Source: Acanthaster planci (Eukaryota > Echinodermata > Asteroidea > Valvatida > Acanthasteridae). From it: a stretch of DNA of 64,000 nt. The stretch spans positions 586,770 to 650,769 of the forward strand of contig NW_019091482.1 of NCBI RefSeq assembly GCF_001949145.1. Reading direction: 5' to 3'. Position numbers and translations under genes: made by a program. Below are positions 49,991-62,184 of this stretch, piece after piece. The notes under the pieces were generated by a model that saw nothing but the letters and a program-made list of their open reading frames with translations, searched no databases and was not told where the DNA came from. Every line of letters begins with the position of its first letter. The stretch's first letter is position 1.

Positions 49991-50842
49991 TGAGAGATGA
50001 TCTCACGATTCAAATCAAGGGAATTCTTTGTTATACGGTGACAGGGCGTTTGTTGCTTACAGATTGACCAATGTGTCTCAGATGTAACAATAAATACCTT
50101 TTCATGGTTCAATGACTTCGGACGAAATGGAATTGATGTATGATTGAATTTTCAGATGGACAATATAGGAACTTTACACTTAACTTTATGTTCGCCCATA
50201 GAGTTCTGTAGTTCATCCTTTAATCGCAGGCAACTGAAACGATTATAAGTACAGCTAAAAACAGGAGATAAAACGATGAACATACACAGAGCTATTCCAA
50301 GGTGCTAACACGTGGCGCAAAGCTCCGCTCCAATTATATCGTTTAAGGGGAGCACGAATCTTGCATTTTATCGAACCTTTCTTAAGCTCAGATTTAATTA
50401 ATTACACATTTAACTGAAATAAAATTTTTACTCTGAACTGAGAGGTCATTATTTTCAATTAGTTCAGAAAGCATTTTTTCTAAAACAATAAATAACTTTT
50501 TAAAATCGAAAATTTTTACACTGTTACCGGTTACCCTTCTAAAATCGAAGGGGGCAAATTAAGTTATGTCACCTGTAAGGCCGTAAGGCCAAAGGTACCA
50601 AAATGGTGAAATGTATCTCACATAATGATCAACTGATCCAATTGATTTTTCTGAAATGTGCTATCCTCTATGCTTCCTCAATGAGAAGATGAAAAATAAA
50701 TGATTCAGTTTTTCCATCATGAAAATCTACCCATGTTACCTTTCCAAAAGACTCGTGCCTTTATGTACACAATTTCCAATGAGAAAATTAAAAGAGAAAG
50801 ATTTAAAATGGATGTTCACGCGCACTAATTAGGTTGACCGAC
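49991..50842. other. No gene seen
   Basis: AT-rich sequence up to the second N gap. No repeat or coding signal was recognised. Confidence 0.3.
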
Positions 50843-51587
50843 NNNNNNNNNNNNNNNNNNNNNNNNNNNNNNNNNNNNNNNNNNNNNNNNNNNNNNNNNN
50901 NNNNNNNNNNNNNNNNNNNNNNNNNNNNNNNNNNNNNNNNNNNNNNNNNNNNNNNNNNNNNNNNNNNNNNNNNNNNNNNNNNNNNNNNNNNNNNNNNNNN
51001 NNNNNNNNNNNNNNNNNNNNNNNNNNNNNNNNNNNNNNNNNNNNNNNNNNNNNNNNNNNNNNNNNNNNNNNNNNNNNNNNNNNNNNNNNNNNNNNNNNNN
51101 NNNNNNNNNNNNNNNNNNNNNNNNNNNNNNNNNNNNNNNNNNNNNNNNNNNNNNNNNNNNNNNNNNNNNNNNNNNNNNNNNNNNNNNNNNNNNNNNNNNN
51201 NNNNNNNNNNNNNNNNNNNNNNNNNNNNNNNNNNNNNNNNNNNNNNNNNNNNNNNNNNNNNNNNNNNNNNNNNNNNNNNNNNNNNNNNNNNNNNNNNNNN
51301 NNNNNNNNNNNNNNNNNNNNNNNNNNNNNNNNNNNNNNNNNNNNNNNNNNNNNNNNNNNNNNNNNNNNNNNNNNNNNNNNNNNNNNNNNNNNNNNNNNNN
51401 NNNNNNNNNNNNNNNNNNNNNNNNNNNNNNNNNNNNNNNNNNNNNNNNNNNNNNNNNNNNNNNNNNNNNNNNNNNNNNNNNNNNNNNNNNNNNNNNNNNN
51501 NNNNNNNNNNNNNNNNNNNNNNNNNNNNNNNNNNNNNNNNNNNNNNNNNNNNNNNNNNNNNNNNNNNNNNNNNNNNNNNNNNNNNNN
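50843..51587. other. Assembly gap (N)
   Basis: A run of N. Open frames through it are artefacts. Its right edge falls inside or next to a copy of the interspersed repeat, which may be why assembly failed here. Confidence 0.99.
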
Positions 51588-51835
51588 GAGGGCCGAGTGT
51601 GACGCTATTTATGGAAATAATGGCGACTGCTTGTGTGTGGACTTCGAGCCGGACCATTTTCTCAGAAATGGAGGCTCCTTTGGTCGGAACTGAACTTTGT
51701 TGGTTCTTAAATGACAGTGAAATGCACGCGTTACGGTCGCATCGCCACCGACAAATGAACACTCCCGACCAATATGGCTCTTTCAACCTATGAGGGGTAA
51801 TTCTGCTCGAGGCGGATACTGTCCACCTGAACAGG
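51588..51835 (+). repeat. Interspersed repeat family, right copy
   Basis: It contains aatggaggctcctttggtcg, gaactgaactt, tgaaatgcacgcgtta, gaacactcccgaccaatatg and cggata, closely parallel to 12598-12785. Confidence 0.6.
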
Positions 51836-52464
51836 ACGTCAACCGGGGTATTTACGACTTCCGCTGAAAGAGGAGACTCTTGGCTTGATGCCTTTTATTT
51901 CATTGTTTTTCCGTCTGGCAATCCAGGACAATTTCCGAGTAACTGGTAACACAAGCAATCAAACGAGTTTGTGCCACTTTATAATCTAGCCACAAGACCT
52001 ATTGTCATAACAAAACGCGAATTTCGCCTTCACAGTTTGATTTCAAAGGAGATGGTGAGGGCGGTAGAAACATGCTGAGGAGAAGTCTCTTTATCTTAGA
52101 AAGTGGTACAACCTCAATCGTGAGTGTTTGTGTTCACGCGACTATGTCTCTCGAAATACACAAGCAAATGACACGAAAAACAAAGCATCATCAATCCAAG
52201 AGTGTCCTACATAAAATACGTATAGTTAGCTATAAAAACTTTTTATTCGCTTGCACTATGTTTGACATAAAATACTTTAATAATACTAAATTGCGCCATT
52301 TCAGTTCTATATGATTGGAATATCCCGCAAAATTTAAAGTAAGAGCAGATTTTCAGTATTTAAGGTCTTGGTGACCTTTTTAGAGACAGCGAGACCGTTT
52401 TATAGCATGAAACCCAGCCAAACATTTCGGGTTACGATGACTAGACTCATGATGTAAGGTAGAA

Positions 52465-53706
52465 TCAAATCGACTGGTAACCCTGCCACTGTTTCCATAG
52501 TATCCGTGTCTGTTCTGGAGTTAGACCGTCAAACAAGTAGTACGACCGTAACCAATGCTGCGTATTTTTAGGGGCGAGAAGTATCGTTGCTCCCTTAAAT
52601 AAACTCCTACCGTTGAAGTAGTAAAAGTTCTTGATGCCTCTAGGTAAGATGCCAATGTCTTTCAACATGATACCCACGTATACATCCTCCCACGGAAAGA
52701 GAGGTGTACGTACAGACTGAAGATACAATCTATGTACCATATCAATAGACATAATATACCCGAGACCCACGCAATAGTCTGGGTACGTCGATTTGGAGTA
52801 GATATGTCTTGGCATGTAGAATTTCTCCCGTTTATCGCGGAGCGCAGGGTAGGACTTCGCCAAGCGACCCGTGACTAGAGCTCGTCGAGGCGCCGTGTGT
52901 AGGTACGCCAGTATCTTCGGTATGTTAACAATCATATCGTCGTCGGTTTTCATGACGTAGTGCGCGTTAGGACAGAACCGACTGGCCCACTTGAGCCCCA
53001 TTACAGTCTTGATGGTCAGGTTGAGGTAAGAATCCAGGAATTTCTCCACAATCAGGTCGTCGTGCTTGTCCGCTTCCCTCTGCAGATCGCTCGGTACGCC
53101 TACGCTTTGTCCACCAGTGAGGGTCGTTACTCCGAGAAGAAAACGGACCTTTACAACGGCTGACGCTGCTGTGCTGCCACGTGGAGCTCCCCAAGTTTCA
53201 CGGATGACCTTCCGTCGCTCAGAATTCTCCGGGTGAGATGTCACAAGTACCAGCAAATCAACTCGATCGCTGGTCTGGCAAGTGGTCGAATTGGGGTTGA
53301 TCAGATATCTGTAGTCGTGGGGATCAATGTAAGACAGCCAAGGTGCGTAATCCAGGATTCCTCGCTTAGAATGTTTCGGGCTTGAGGCTGGGGGGACCCG
53401 GTGTCCGCGCGGTTTCATCACACCCTGTCTTTTCTTGGTGATCCAGATGACCTTCCCGTCATCTGTGTTTACTCTCGAGATACCTCGAAGTTTGGGGGAA
53501 TCACCGGATGCTAATTCTGGTTTTTCGGTAAAATACTTAACGTGTGACTTCATGTGTGATTTGAACGGCGTGTTCTCTATTTTAAATCTGAATCTGTTGT
53601 GGGGAATCAAACCTTCAAATAGGAACTCCCAGACAGCAATATACACTGGCAGTAAGAGCGCCACCGTAATAAATATCAACAGCGTTTTCCGCACTGAGCC
53701 CACCAT
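52465..53706 (-). CDS. Beta-1,3-galactosyltransferase-like protein (GT31)
   Basis: This intact intronless ORF of 413 residues is a Golgi type II glycosyltransferase of family GT31, which transfers galactose or GlcNAc in beta-1,3 linkage from a UDP-sugar. Residues 8-26 form the signal-anchor helix after a short basic tail, followed by a stem to about 145. The catalytic domain has VLVTSHPEN (154-162), RRKVIRETWG (164-173), FLLG (189-192), the DxD-type metal and nucleotide site KTDDD (253-257), YPDYCVGLGYIMS (308-320) and WEDVYVGIMLKDIGI (339-353). Sequons lie at N139 and N229. The ATG has a good context (acaATGG). Single-exon coding regions are usual for this family. Acceptor and exact subfamily (B3GALT or B3GNT-like) cannot be told. 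The neighbouring HSBP1 and DHRS1 genes are unrelated. Confidence 0.93.
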   Translation of the reverse strand: MVGSVRKTLLIFITVALLLPVYIAVWEFLFEGLIPHNRFRFKIENTPFKSHMKSHVKYFTEKPELASGDSPKLRGISRVNTDDGKVIWITKKRQGVMKPRGHRVPPASSPKHSKRGILDYAPWLSYIDPHDYRYLINPNSTTCQTSDRVDLLVLVTSHPENSERRKVIRETWGAPRGSTAASAVVKVRFLLGVTTLTGGQSVGVPSDLQREADKHDDLIVEKFLDSYLNLTIKTVMGLKWASRFCPNAHYVMKTDDDMIVNIPKILAYLHTAPRRALVTGRLAKSYPALRDKREKFYMPRHIYSKSTYPDYCVGLGYIMSIDMVHRLYLQSVRTPLFPWEDVYVGIMLKDIGILPRGIKNFYYFNGRSLFKGATILLAPKNTQHWLRSYYLFDGLTPEQTRILWKQWQGYQSI

Positions 53707-54480
53707 TGTTTTTCAGAGTCCCGAAGACACACTACGTATATCCAAGAACCGTTGCATCCCACTCAGTCGTGCATTACAATAGCGTTGTTTTCTACAGAAA
53801 ATTTTAAGACTCGTTCTCTGCCACTCAGCCAACAGTATCATGTGGAAATCAATGAGTGACGTCAGTTTTAACGAATAGCAAGAAGTTGTGGGAAGCACTC
53901 AGATAATAGCCATCTGACATACTAAACATAGGTTTGAAGGTACCTCGTTCTTTGCCGCCATTGTTTTAGACGTGGACGCATGTAGCGTTATATTGGTACA
54001 CCAATTGTCTCCTTCGTATTCCAAGTTATTGGGCAGATATCTTGCCTCCACTAAGTCTTGTCCCACTGAAAATTAAGAAAGGGGGTGGGAAGAAAACAAG
54101 CAAAACCGTGTGAAATGGAATCTTAGAACTGCTGGGGGCGGGCTGACAGTACGTCTACATAAAAAATAGGGCCTAGATAGGATTAATCACATTAGCCAAT
54201 AAAGCGAACATAAACTTTCTCTTAGGGCGGATAAAGTTATTCCTGAGTTCTGTGATTTGCAAAAATGCTGGCTCTTTAACATATCTGTATGGGTTCCTGG
54301 TGTGACGTAACACTAGTTTAAAAAAAAGGAATAAAAAGTCGCCACAAGGAATCCAAAGATGAAATACATGTTTATTCCCAAGTCACTGGGTATTTCATAT
54401 ATGCTTACGCGAAACAAATGTGTCGGTTTGACTTCTGAATACTTGTAGCAGCTAAATAAAGTACACATTAATTCTGTGTG
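53707..54480. other. 5' flank of the galactosyltransferase gene
   Basis: No gene is seen. The first few hundred bases should hold the - strand promoter of the GT31 gene. No core motif was recognised. Confidence 0.3.
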
Positions 54481-54591
54481 ATGGCGGAAACCGAATCTAA
54501 ACAATCTACGACGTATTCACGGGCCAAAACAAAAAAGACGGTAAATGATCACAACGCAGTTTCAGCTTTAAAGGTAATGAAACAATGCGAT
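54481..54591 (+). CDS. Possible first coding exon of an unknown gene
   Basis: An ATGGCGGAA start opens exactly 37 codons (MAETESKQST..., lysine and threonine rich) and ends at a strong donor GAT|GTAAGT. An alternative donor lies 20 bases earlier (AAG|gtaatg). The composition is protein-like and polar, but no family is recognised. No convincing second exon was proven: acceptors at about 54983 and 57066 give only short in-frame ends, so the rest could lie beyond the window. This is a weak call. Confidence 0.3.
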
Positions 54592-55294
54592 GTAAGTTTC
54601 TCCAAGTGCGTTGAATAAAGAAAAAAATAGATATTTAATTTCTTTGGCACCCTCTATGATTTTTTCGGCACCCTTTTAGTGAAATAGGTATCCCTGAGAG
54701 CAAATCCTTAAGCAATACAAAGCGCTGATATATTGGTATGTGCATCAGCAGTTTGAACTGTCTAAATTAATTTTTGGATACCGGATCAAGCCCTTTTTTG
54801 CCAATTTTCTGTAAAACATCTCAAAAACGGATTAAATTTGATCCAGACCAAAGGTCAGATCGGTTAAATCTTGAAGAGTATATACTTAATGTATATTAGA
54901 GTGTGTATTCCCAACTGCATTTAAACGGATGCCTTGGAGCATTTCATTGTATCTCGGCCATTTACTTTATTATGCTCTCTGTAGCTCAAACTTGATGTGA
55001 AAGGTCACGGGAGACAGGGCCCATGCTAAGCACAGATGAAGTAAGTAGCCATCATATAAACACGCACTTGTCGTACATCCCATTACATAAGAAACTGATG
55101 TATCTCTGACAGTGCACGAGAAAGTGGAAAAGGTAAATTGCCTGATGACGCACACTCGATCAATCTGTGTATGCAGCTGGTCTTAATTCAAAGACCTGCC
55201 TGTTTATTCCGCGACACGAACCATCACCAGACGAACGCAGCTGCCACGATACACCTCAAAAGTATATTGTTCTACAGCCGCCAAAAATGCGTCG

Positions 55295-55530
55295 CGTCAT
55301 CCTGTCGACCCGACGGTACGACACGACACCACGAGGGGACGCTAGTCGAGTCGTGCCGTCGCGTCGTGGCGCCGCCTCCTGTCTCGTTATTTTACCTACG
55401 TATAATGCATTGCGTCGTGTCCTGCTGCCTTGCCGTCGCGTCGTATACTGTCTCGTCACGCCGTCGAGTCGCGCCATCGACCTGCTGCGTCGTGACCTTC
55501 AGTAGTCGCGTCGTGCCGTCGCTTCGTGCT
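55295..55530 (+). repeat. CG-rich degenerate GTCG tract
   Basis: Dense cgtcg, gtcgtg and gtcgcgtc words make this the most CpG-rich stretch of the window, amid AT-rich sequence. Open frames run through it on both strands (up to 154 codons) because of its low complexity. It may be a degraded short-unit satellite. Confidence 0.55.
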
Positions 55531-55911
55531 CTCGCCTTCTCCTCATTACTGGTGGAAATAGGGGGCGTCCTTAGAGACGGAGTTAAGTTCAATACCAGTT
55601 GATACCATTTTACATGATCAAATCTTGTAGGCCTCATGGGTGCATTCCATCAGATCGTGGGATTTCTGCATGTGCGCGAGTTCATTAATATTTTGTGATC
55701 GCACTGGACTTTTACAATAAGACATGCCACAATCAGGAGGGACATGGAAATATTTCTATAAATCCTGAATTTGGGACTGATCGTTCCGGTTCGGAGTATT
55801 TCTTTCACAAAAAGCCCCATATTGCTGGCCTATTTTGATAGAGGCGGGCGGCTACATTCAGAGCTGAGTGCATAGTTTTACTATTATTTGTGGGGTAATA
55901 ATTTAATAATA

Positions 55912-56272
55912 ATTTACTCATTTATAAAGTGCAAATTTCATATAGATATGTTCAAATGCGCTGTACAATGAAGACAGTAAGTGTGAAACAATGAATACAT
56001 TTAAACATGGTTGTGCCGATGGCATACAAGGGCGCCTAGGGGAACAGCCGCCAAACGACCCACATTCACCAACATCAGTAAAGGGGAGACAGTAAGAAGC
56101 AGTTACAGTTTTAGAGGTGGGAGGAAAACCCCAGAGGAATATTCTGGGTAAAACCCACGGAGTCAGGTAGGGACTGAAAACCAAATCGGGCCGGGAATCG
56201 AACTCGGGACCACAGAGGTAGAAGGCGAGGAAAGAAATACCTTGCCAACCTGACTCTCCGGAGAAAGAGGAA
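55912..56272 (-). mobile_element. Near full-length tRNA-derived SINE
   Basis: On the - strand the element starts with an A-box-like tgactc...ggttggcaaggta region and a B-box agttcgattcc (plus 56194-56204). A central body rich in T and C follows, and a LINE-like tail with tgtacagcgcatttgaa and tgcactttataaatga. The tail is the type shared with partner LINEs of marine invertebrate SINEs. An (AT) run at 56281-56302 borders its 5' end. Confidence 0.75.
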
Positions 56273-56280
56273 TAAAAAAA

Positions 56281-56302
56281 ATATATATATATATATATAT
56301 AT
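56281..56302. repeat. (AT)11 microsatellite
   Basis: Eleven AT units directly beside the SINE head. Confidence 0.9.
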
Positions 56303-57117
56303 GTGCCTAACTCCCATAAAATTGAAACGAAAAGTGATTTCCTGGCCATAATCTTAAATTTCCAGTGAAAAAAGAAGACCATTCTTTCATTCCTTTTAAG
56401 TTCTTTTACGGGAGAAGACAGAGAATTTCTAAGAGACTTTTCCAGACTTTTATTTCTAAGAAAGTAGTTAGGAAATAAGTTGAAAAGTGGAATAACAAGC
56501 TACACGTTGACTACGATTTAAGTCGATGGTCCTTAACTTGCGCCAAGCCTTGAATAGGGTGATTGTAACGGCCAAACGCGATGCACACCTGTGTTATGTT
56601 AATAGAATCGATTTTTGTGTACGTGAAAGTGAAACGTATCCTTTACGCAACCCACGTCTGTGCGTCTGTGTCCCGTATATACCACGAGGCCGAATATATA
56701 CGGAACACTTAACTTGCGCCAGCGTTTTGTCGTTGTCGATAAAAAGGGAAAAACTATCAAAAAAAACCCCCAAAAAACCCACAATTCTCATAAAACGAAT
56801 GGTTTATTTAACATTTTAAAATGAAAAGTATGTAGGGTCTCGGAGTAGGGTGTGTTTCTCACTTGCATAACATTTCAGAGAAAAAAAACAGACAAGTGCA
56901 AATAATTAAAATGTGAGTTTATTGGCTTACCTCGACCAAAAATTCATAAACGCGAATTCGACTGCAAAAATATATTCAGTGATCTATATTCCAAGCCAAA
57001 AAAAAGTAAAGCTCTTGAAAAATCTTTTCCTGACATGCCACCGCGGCGACTTCACATTTTTTCTCACAGGTTGAGTTTAAATACAGCGTCCACAACGCTC
57101 CTTTTACAAAGGGTTGA

Positions 57118-58748
57118 ATGTTGTTTTTAAATCAAATAGTATCGATTCTTGCTCTTAATACCAAAAACACAAATGACGTACAGTTTTACTCAACTAAATA
57201 TAGCTATGTTCTCATTGTTGCCTTTGGTATCAATACTAGCGATTACCAGTTGCACTATTATTCAATTACATGTAACTTACGGTGAACACGATTATGGGTG
57301 GTCTGTGCCTTGTGACGGCAACCTATACGTGTATAATTTAAGGTATACTATTTTAAGTAACCATTTCTTTAAATGTAAGTGCTACCAAAATGTTCCCCGG
57401 GGCTGGTATGAATAGCCTCCTTTGCCGTAACGGTAAGCGGTACCTAATTCAATCGAAAACGAGTCTCGAGACCTAATGGGAATAATGTTGAACTGTCGAC
57501 AAATGTCTACAAACTCTCGATTGTCAGAATTGTTGTCTAACGCACCAAAAACGTGGCCGCCCGTTAAAGGATATTTAAAGATTAAAGATATTTCTAACGA
57601 TAAAATGCAAGTGAAAAACAAATAATGTATGTCTTAACCGACTCCACACCCTGTCGATGCAAAAATACACAGAAAAGTTTGATTAATTTTGATAAAGGAT
57701 CTGTGGCCCAACGACAGACGGATTCACCGGTTTTATCGCGCGAAGCTTTGTTCGGTGACGTCAAGTTGGGAAAATCGGCAACGGACGTGTTGATTCACAT
57801 GCTTTGCTTTTAATATGAACGTATACATGTATTTTGAAAACAGATATGATCGAGCGCGTGAGTGTCACTCTTTTTTATTTGACCCAAACTTACCAGACGT
57901 TCACATTGCACGACTTCATGGATAACTTGGACGGCCACAAATGTATCAAAGTAACGAGAGAAGCGAGTGGCAGTACAGTGATTGGAACTATACAGAGAAG
58001 AGTTTGATTCCAGGATTTTAAATCGGTTAATTTTATTGTACCGATGAATTAAGTATAGGAAGGTGGCATAACCTTATTTAATAACTTGATAAACGATTTG
58101 AGATGGTCGTGCAAAAATGAAAACCTGAAAAAAAATCAGTAAATACAATAAAAAAAATTGGAAACGATTGACGATTGTCGTAGAAGAGCCTTGCATTTTA
58201 CCCCAGAAAGATTCAGCGAAAACAATTCGGGCGATAGAACGAGAACAATCAGAAATGCGCAAACTGAACCCTGAGATACTCTTTTCGGGGTTTGGGATTT
58301 AACGGGAGAGTCATGGAACGCCTCCACACGCGAAATACCAGTCAAACTTTACAAAGATGGTAGGGTAGTACAGTTGTTCCACCTGGATTTCATAACATCG
58401 GCTTGTTTGAATTTATTTCAAGTTTTAAAAGATCACCAAGACACTGCAGTTTCAAAAATGGTGATAGACGTAGATTTTAAATTGAGATTGGGTCGAGAAG
58501 TATCGAACTTGCTCAATACCGAAAGAGAGGCTAGTTCCAAATGTTATGTTATAAAGGGAAAATTAACATGAACGCTTTCGAGGAGACGGACAAGCTTACA
58601 TTTTCAATGCGAAATGAGCAAAATGAATAAACAACAAAGGCGCGGGAGTTTTGGAAATCGTTCCGTTCTTTTTAAAACGTGTATGTTAAAAGAACAAGAA
58701 TGGCAACGATACAGAACTAACCAAAAGGTATCGACCCCAAACGAGTGA
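57118..58748 (+). other. Tract of small linked ORFs, unknown origin
   Basis: Small + strand ORFs follow one another: 57118-57285, 57149-57415, 57476-57625, 57625-57813, 57815-57925, 57846-58007, a long open stretch 58272-58571 (ATG at 58374), 58568-58630 and 58623-58748. Several are joined by overlapping stop and start codons: TAATG at 57623-57627, ATGA at 58568-58571, and ATGAATAA at 58623-58630. Translations look protein-like, with a mixed polar and aromatic composition (for example KMVIDVDFKLRLG in the 58.3 kb ORF). None matches a family I know. Such coupling is normal in viruses and bacteria but not in animal genes, so an insertion from a compact genome, now decayed, is one explanation. 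Chance is another. A 79-codon - strand ORF (57382-57621) also overlaps. Confidence 0.3.
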
Positions 58749-61064
58749 AGACATCAAGTCCCAAATCTGGAAAGGGGAAAACACGAAAGAACCTAAAAAA
58801 AATTAAGAGGTTAAGTGCAATTCACTATGTAGTGGCTGGGGGGAGCGTCTGGCGCAGTTGGAATACACACTATTTTGGGTGGTCTTAGTGTTCCCGTGAG
58901 ATACGTTTTGTTGTAAAGGTCACTAAACGATTAACAATTAAGTCAAAGAAGCATGATTCAATTCAAGTTTGACAGACACTGATGCTACAAGATGGGGTAT
59001 TTCTGAAAATGAATTTGTTTTGCACTGGCAAAAGAAGTGTATTGAGCTCAAAGAAAAAAAATAGATTCCGAAGGTAAACCAAGCGTCGAAAATTCAAAAA
59101 CAATGTGGACTTGGAAAGGGTGATAGAAGAGAAAGCTAACATTATGGGCCAGAAATCTTTTTGACGAAGAAAAAAGATCTTATGAGAAAACTTGGCAACT
59201 GTGCGTCACTGAATCAGAGACTAATAAAAACAACCTGCTGTGTATATATTGTGTGATGTGACCGCGTTGTAGCTTTCCTTGAGTAAATGTAATAGTTTTC
59301 TATAGGCCTAAGTGAAACCTGGTTGTGGAAGGTTTTCTAAAATTTCGGTTGTGTATTTCTTGTCTTGTTTCATTACAAAACGCCGGTTGTACTTACCGTT
59401 TATATTCTCCATAATAAAATCAAAGTAGATAAAAAATCAATTCCACAATTTTATACAAAACAAATTCTCTTTCTATGATTATCAAACGGCTGTAATTTTG
59501 ACAGTCTTTGATGTCTCTGTTTGGTTCTGGGATTGTAATTTCTATACCCAGCGATTCTTTGTACTCGTTTGAACAGTCGTGGTTGCACGCACTAAAAATG
59601 AAATCGTTAAAACAAAAAGAGGAGTGGTCCGCTATTTATGTCAGCGAAAATTATTTTTAAAAGTCTGTAGCTTACTATTTTTTTTTCAATTTCTTTTTAT
59701 CCTTTATGCTTTGAGGAATATTCTTTCTCTTTTTGTCGTTGTAGATTGTACATTTTAAAAAGACGTCCATTTCATGACGTGAAACAGCTGAGTGCATGAC
59801 ATAAATTCTCAAGGCAAGTGCAAATTAAAAACATCGGGCGTGTGCAGTTCAAAATTTCCCCTCTGAAACATTCGTGGCAGTTAGTTATTGATCTTTACGG
59901 TGATAGTCTAAGCACACAGGTGATGCACATTAGTGGCCACTTGTAATGAAGCAGTGACCAAACCAATTCATGGGAATACTGCACAACGTGAAATTGGAAT
60001 CAACAATCTCTACATTTATCTACCTTTACCACAGTACCCATGCCCTTTTTTTACCAAAAAAGACCCAAGTGTTTTTTTGCTCGATATTTTAAAAGGATTT
60101 CTGTTATTCTCTTCCTCTGTTATCAGTCTGTTGCTTTTTCATTCAGAGAAATTGCTTGTTTTCTGTAAGACATCGCATCACGAAATTTGCTGTTTCTTTT
60201 TTTTTCATTCTCCCTCCCTACTTGTAACAGATGCAATTCTACGATACATGATTTTTCAGTATATGGTGTAGCTTCTTAATGGGACTCCCAAAGCTACGGT
60301 GCATTATGCTGTTAGGTTTTAACGAGAATAGACTAACTTATCACACCATTTTGGATACGACCACATCAAAACAATAAGAGTTTGGACGGAAGGAATACTT
60401 TACCCAGTATTGGTTTCCGCTTCAATTAAAAAATTCCTCTATAAAGCTTGCTCTGCTCGGCTCATGTATCGACAGGAAAGTTCAGCTCTGAAATAGCTTG
60501 CCATCTCACTTTTCGAGATTTTCAGTACACGTAGTCCTACTTACCATTTCTCTAGCGTTTAGAAATCCTGTATTCGGTTGATGCTTCGACCACGTGGTGG
60601 TTGTTGTACACGATTGGTGTCTTTCACATCAGCTGACCAAAAAATCTATTCGTACAATGCTGTTACTGAAAGTTCCCGCAGGCATAATACAGGAATATCC
60701 GATAACTTGAAACACATGGACGCACACCCCCACGTGCTTGGAATAAAGTGCGCGGTACAGGTGAAAACCCTATACCTGAGTGTTGGTCTCATTGATTAAA
60801 GCGGAGTCGTGCGCCCCCTTTGAAGTCATACGCCCCTACTTTGTTATGGTGCATTCCAAATCGATCATTATTTTAACAATACCCAATTAGCTGGAGGTAG
60901 AAAAATAAAATTTTGCCAAACTGAGTATTCTAAATTGCAATTGTGCAACAGCAATGCTGAACATCTTGTAAAGATTTTATTCAGCTTAAAGTGTTCCCGG
61001 GCAATATATTGACATCGCTGATGGAGATAAATTTCACAAAGGAACGTAGCACTTTAGACCTTTT
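58749..61064. other. No gene seen
   Basis: AT-rich. Two short coding-like stretches (around 58976-59065 and 59140-59260) could continue the tract to the left. The 112-codon frame at 59933-60271 is rich in F, L and S and not recognised. Confidence 0.3.
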
Positions 61065-61190
61065 CCAGTGATATCACGACTGTGTTTGGTTTTCATACAG
61101 TTTTGACAACTGGCTATGTTCTCATATTCCCCATCTGTCCCTAGGCAGAGAGTGACTGTTACAAGTTTGGACAATAACTCATGCTATAAC
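61065..61190 (-). repeat. Repeat copy paired with 62755-62890
   Basis: Both share tttcatacarttttgacaac, ccccatctgt and aggcagagag in the same order. They lie 1.7 kb apart in the same orientation, as a local duplication. Confidence 0.6.
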
Positions 61191-62184
61191 TGCTGTTGCC
61201 GCGGTATTTGATTTTGTGTTCAAACTGAAAACCCAAATTTGTGGTCAATGAAAACATTCCCAAGGGAAGACTTGCTTATTGTGTACTAACACAACAACGA
61301 AGCACAAATAATAACGTAAAGGAATATTTCGGAAAGCAGTGTTCATTTCTTGATATGACTTAAAATTCCAGTATATTTTTGAGCCAAAAAATCAATGTCA
61401 CTTTGAGATTGCCTGGTGTGACATCTCAGTTTTGCTCCTGAATATGAAAATTCACATGGAGATATTTAAACTCCTATTAGGCAAGACACAAAAAACAAGA
61501 CAAACATGGCAATGAAGACGGCATGAAATTACAGCCCAGCGGACGGCCAATCATCATTCCTACCAATGTCTAGGAAAATTGGTCACTCCACATAGAATTA
61601 AGGATGGGGACATGATGGTGTCCCGAGCTCAATTCTCTGGTCCTATGAAAAGGGGCATGTGAAAATGTGAAAATGTGAAAAACATGTGAAAATGTCTATC
61701 CAGTTTTGAAACATTCTCCTCAGAGAACTCCCTGAAGGACATTTAGTATGTTATACAGGATTTAGGCAAAATATCAAAAAAGTGAGAATACATGTATTTT
61801 GGTTGCAATTTGTTCGGGGCCAAAGTACACAATGTCTGTACTTGTGGCATCACAGGGATGGGGGCTGCGGAGGTCCATTCACCCAGGTTCTTATATTTGA
61901 AACTGTGAAAACGTACATAACCCACACTTCCTACGAGCTAGATACAGTTAATTGGATTCGATCAGAGCCCCTAAAAGAGGTGTGCATCCCCGGTGCCCAC
62001 TTAGAAAATCTCGGCCCAGTAAGCTACTGGCCTTTATTATCTTAGTGTAGTTCAACTAATCTTAGCTACGTAGCTTACTCAGGAGGATTTTGGCCCATAT
62101 GCTGCAGAACAAAAGAGGGACCTTCTTTCACACCTTTGCAAGCACTGGCATGAAGTTTTTGTCTAGAACCAGGCAGTGAGAAGA
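61191..62184. other. No gene seen
   Basis: Between the repeat copy and the gactcg tract nothing recognisable was found, apart from a short gaaaatgtgaaa run (61661-61695). Confidence 0.3.

Noticed and set aside
53435-53782. 115-codon + strand ORF across the GT31 start
   Set aside because: It is the antisense shadow of the galactosyltransferase 5' end.
55138-55602. 154-codon + strand ORF in the GTCG tract
   Set aside because: CG-rich low-complexity sequence opens frames on both strands at once.
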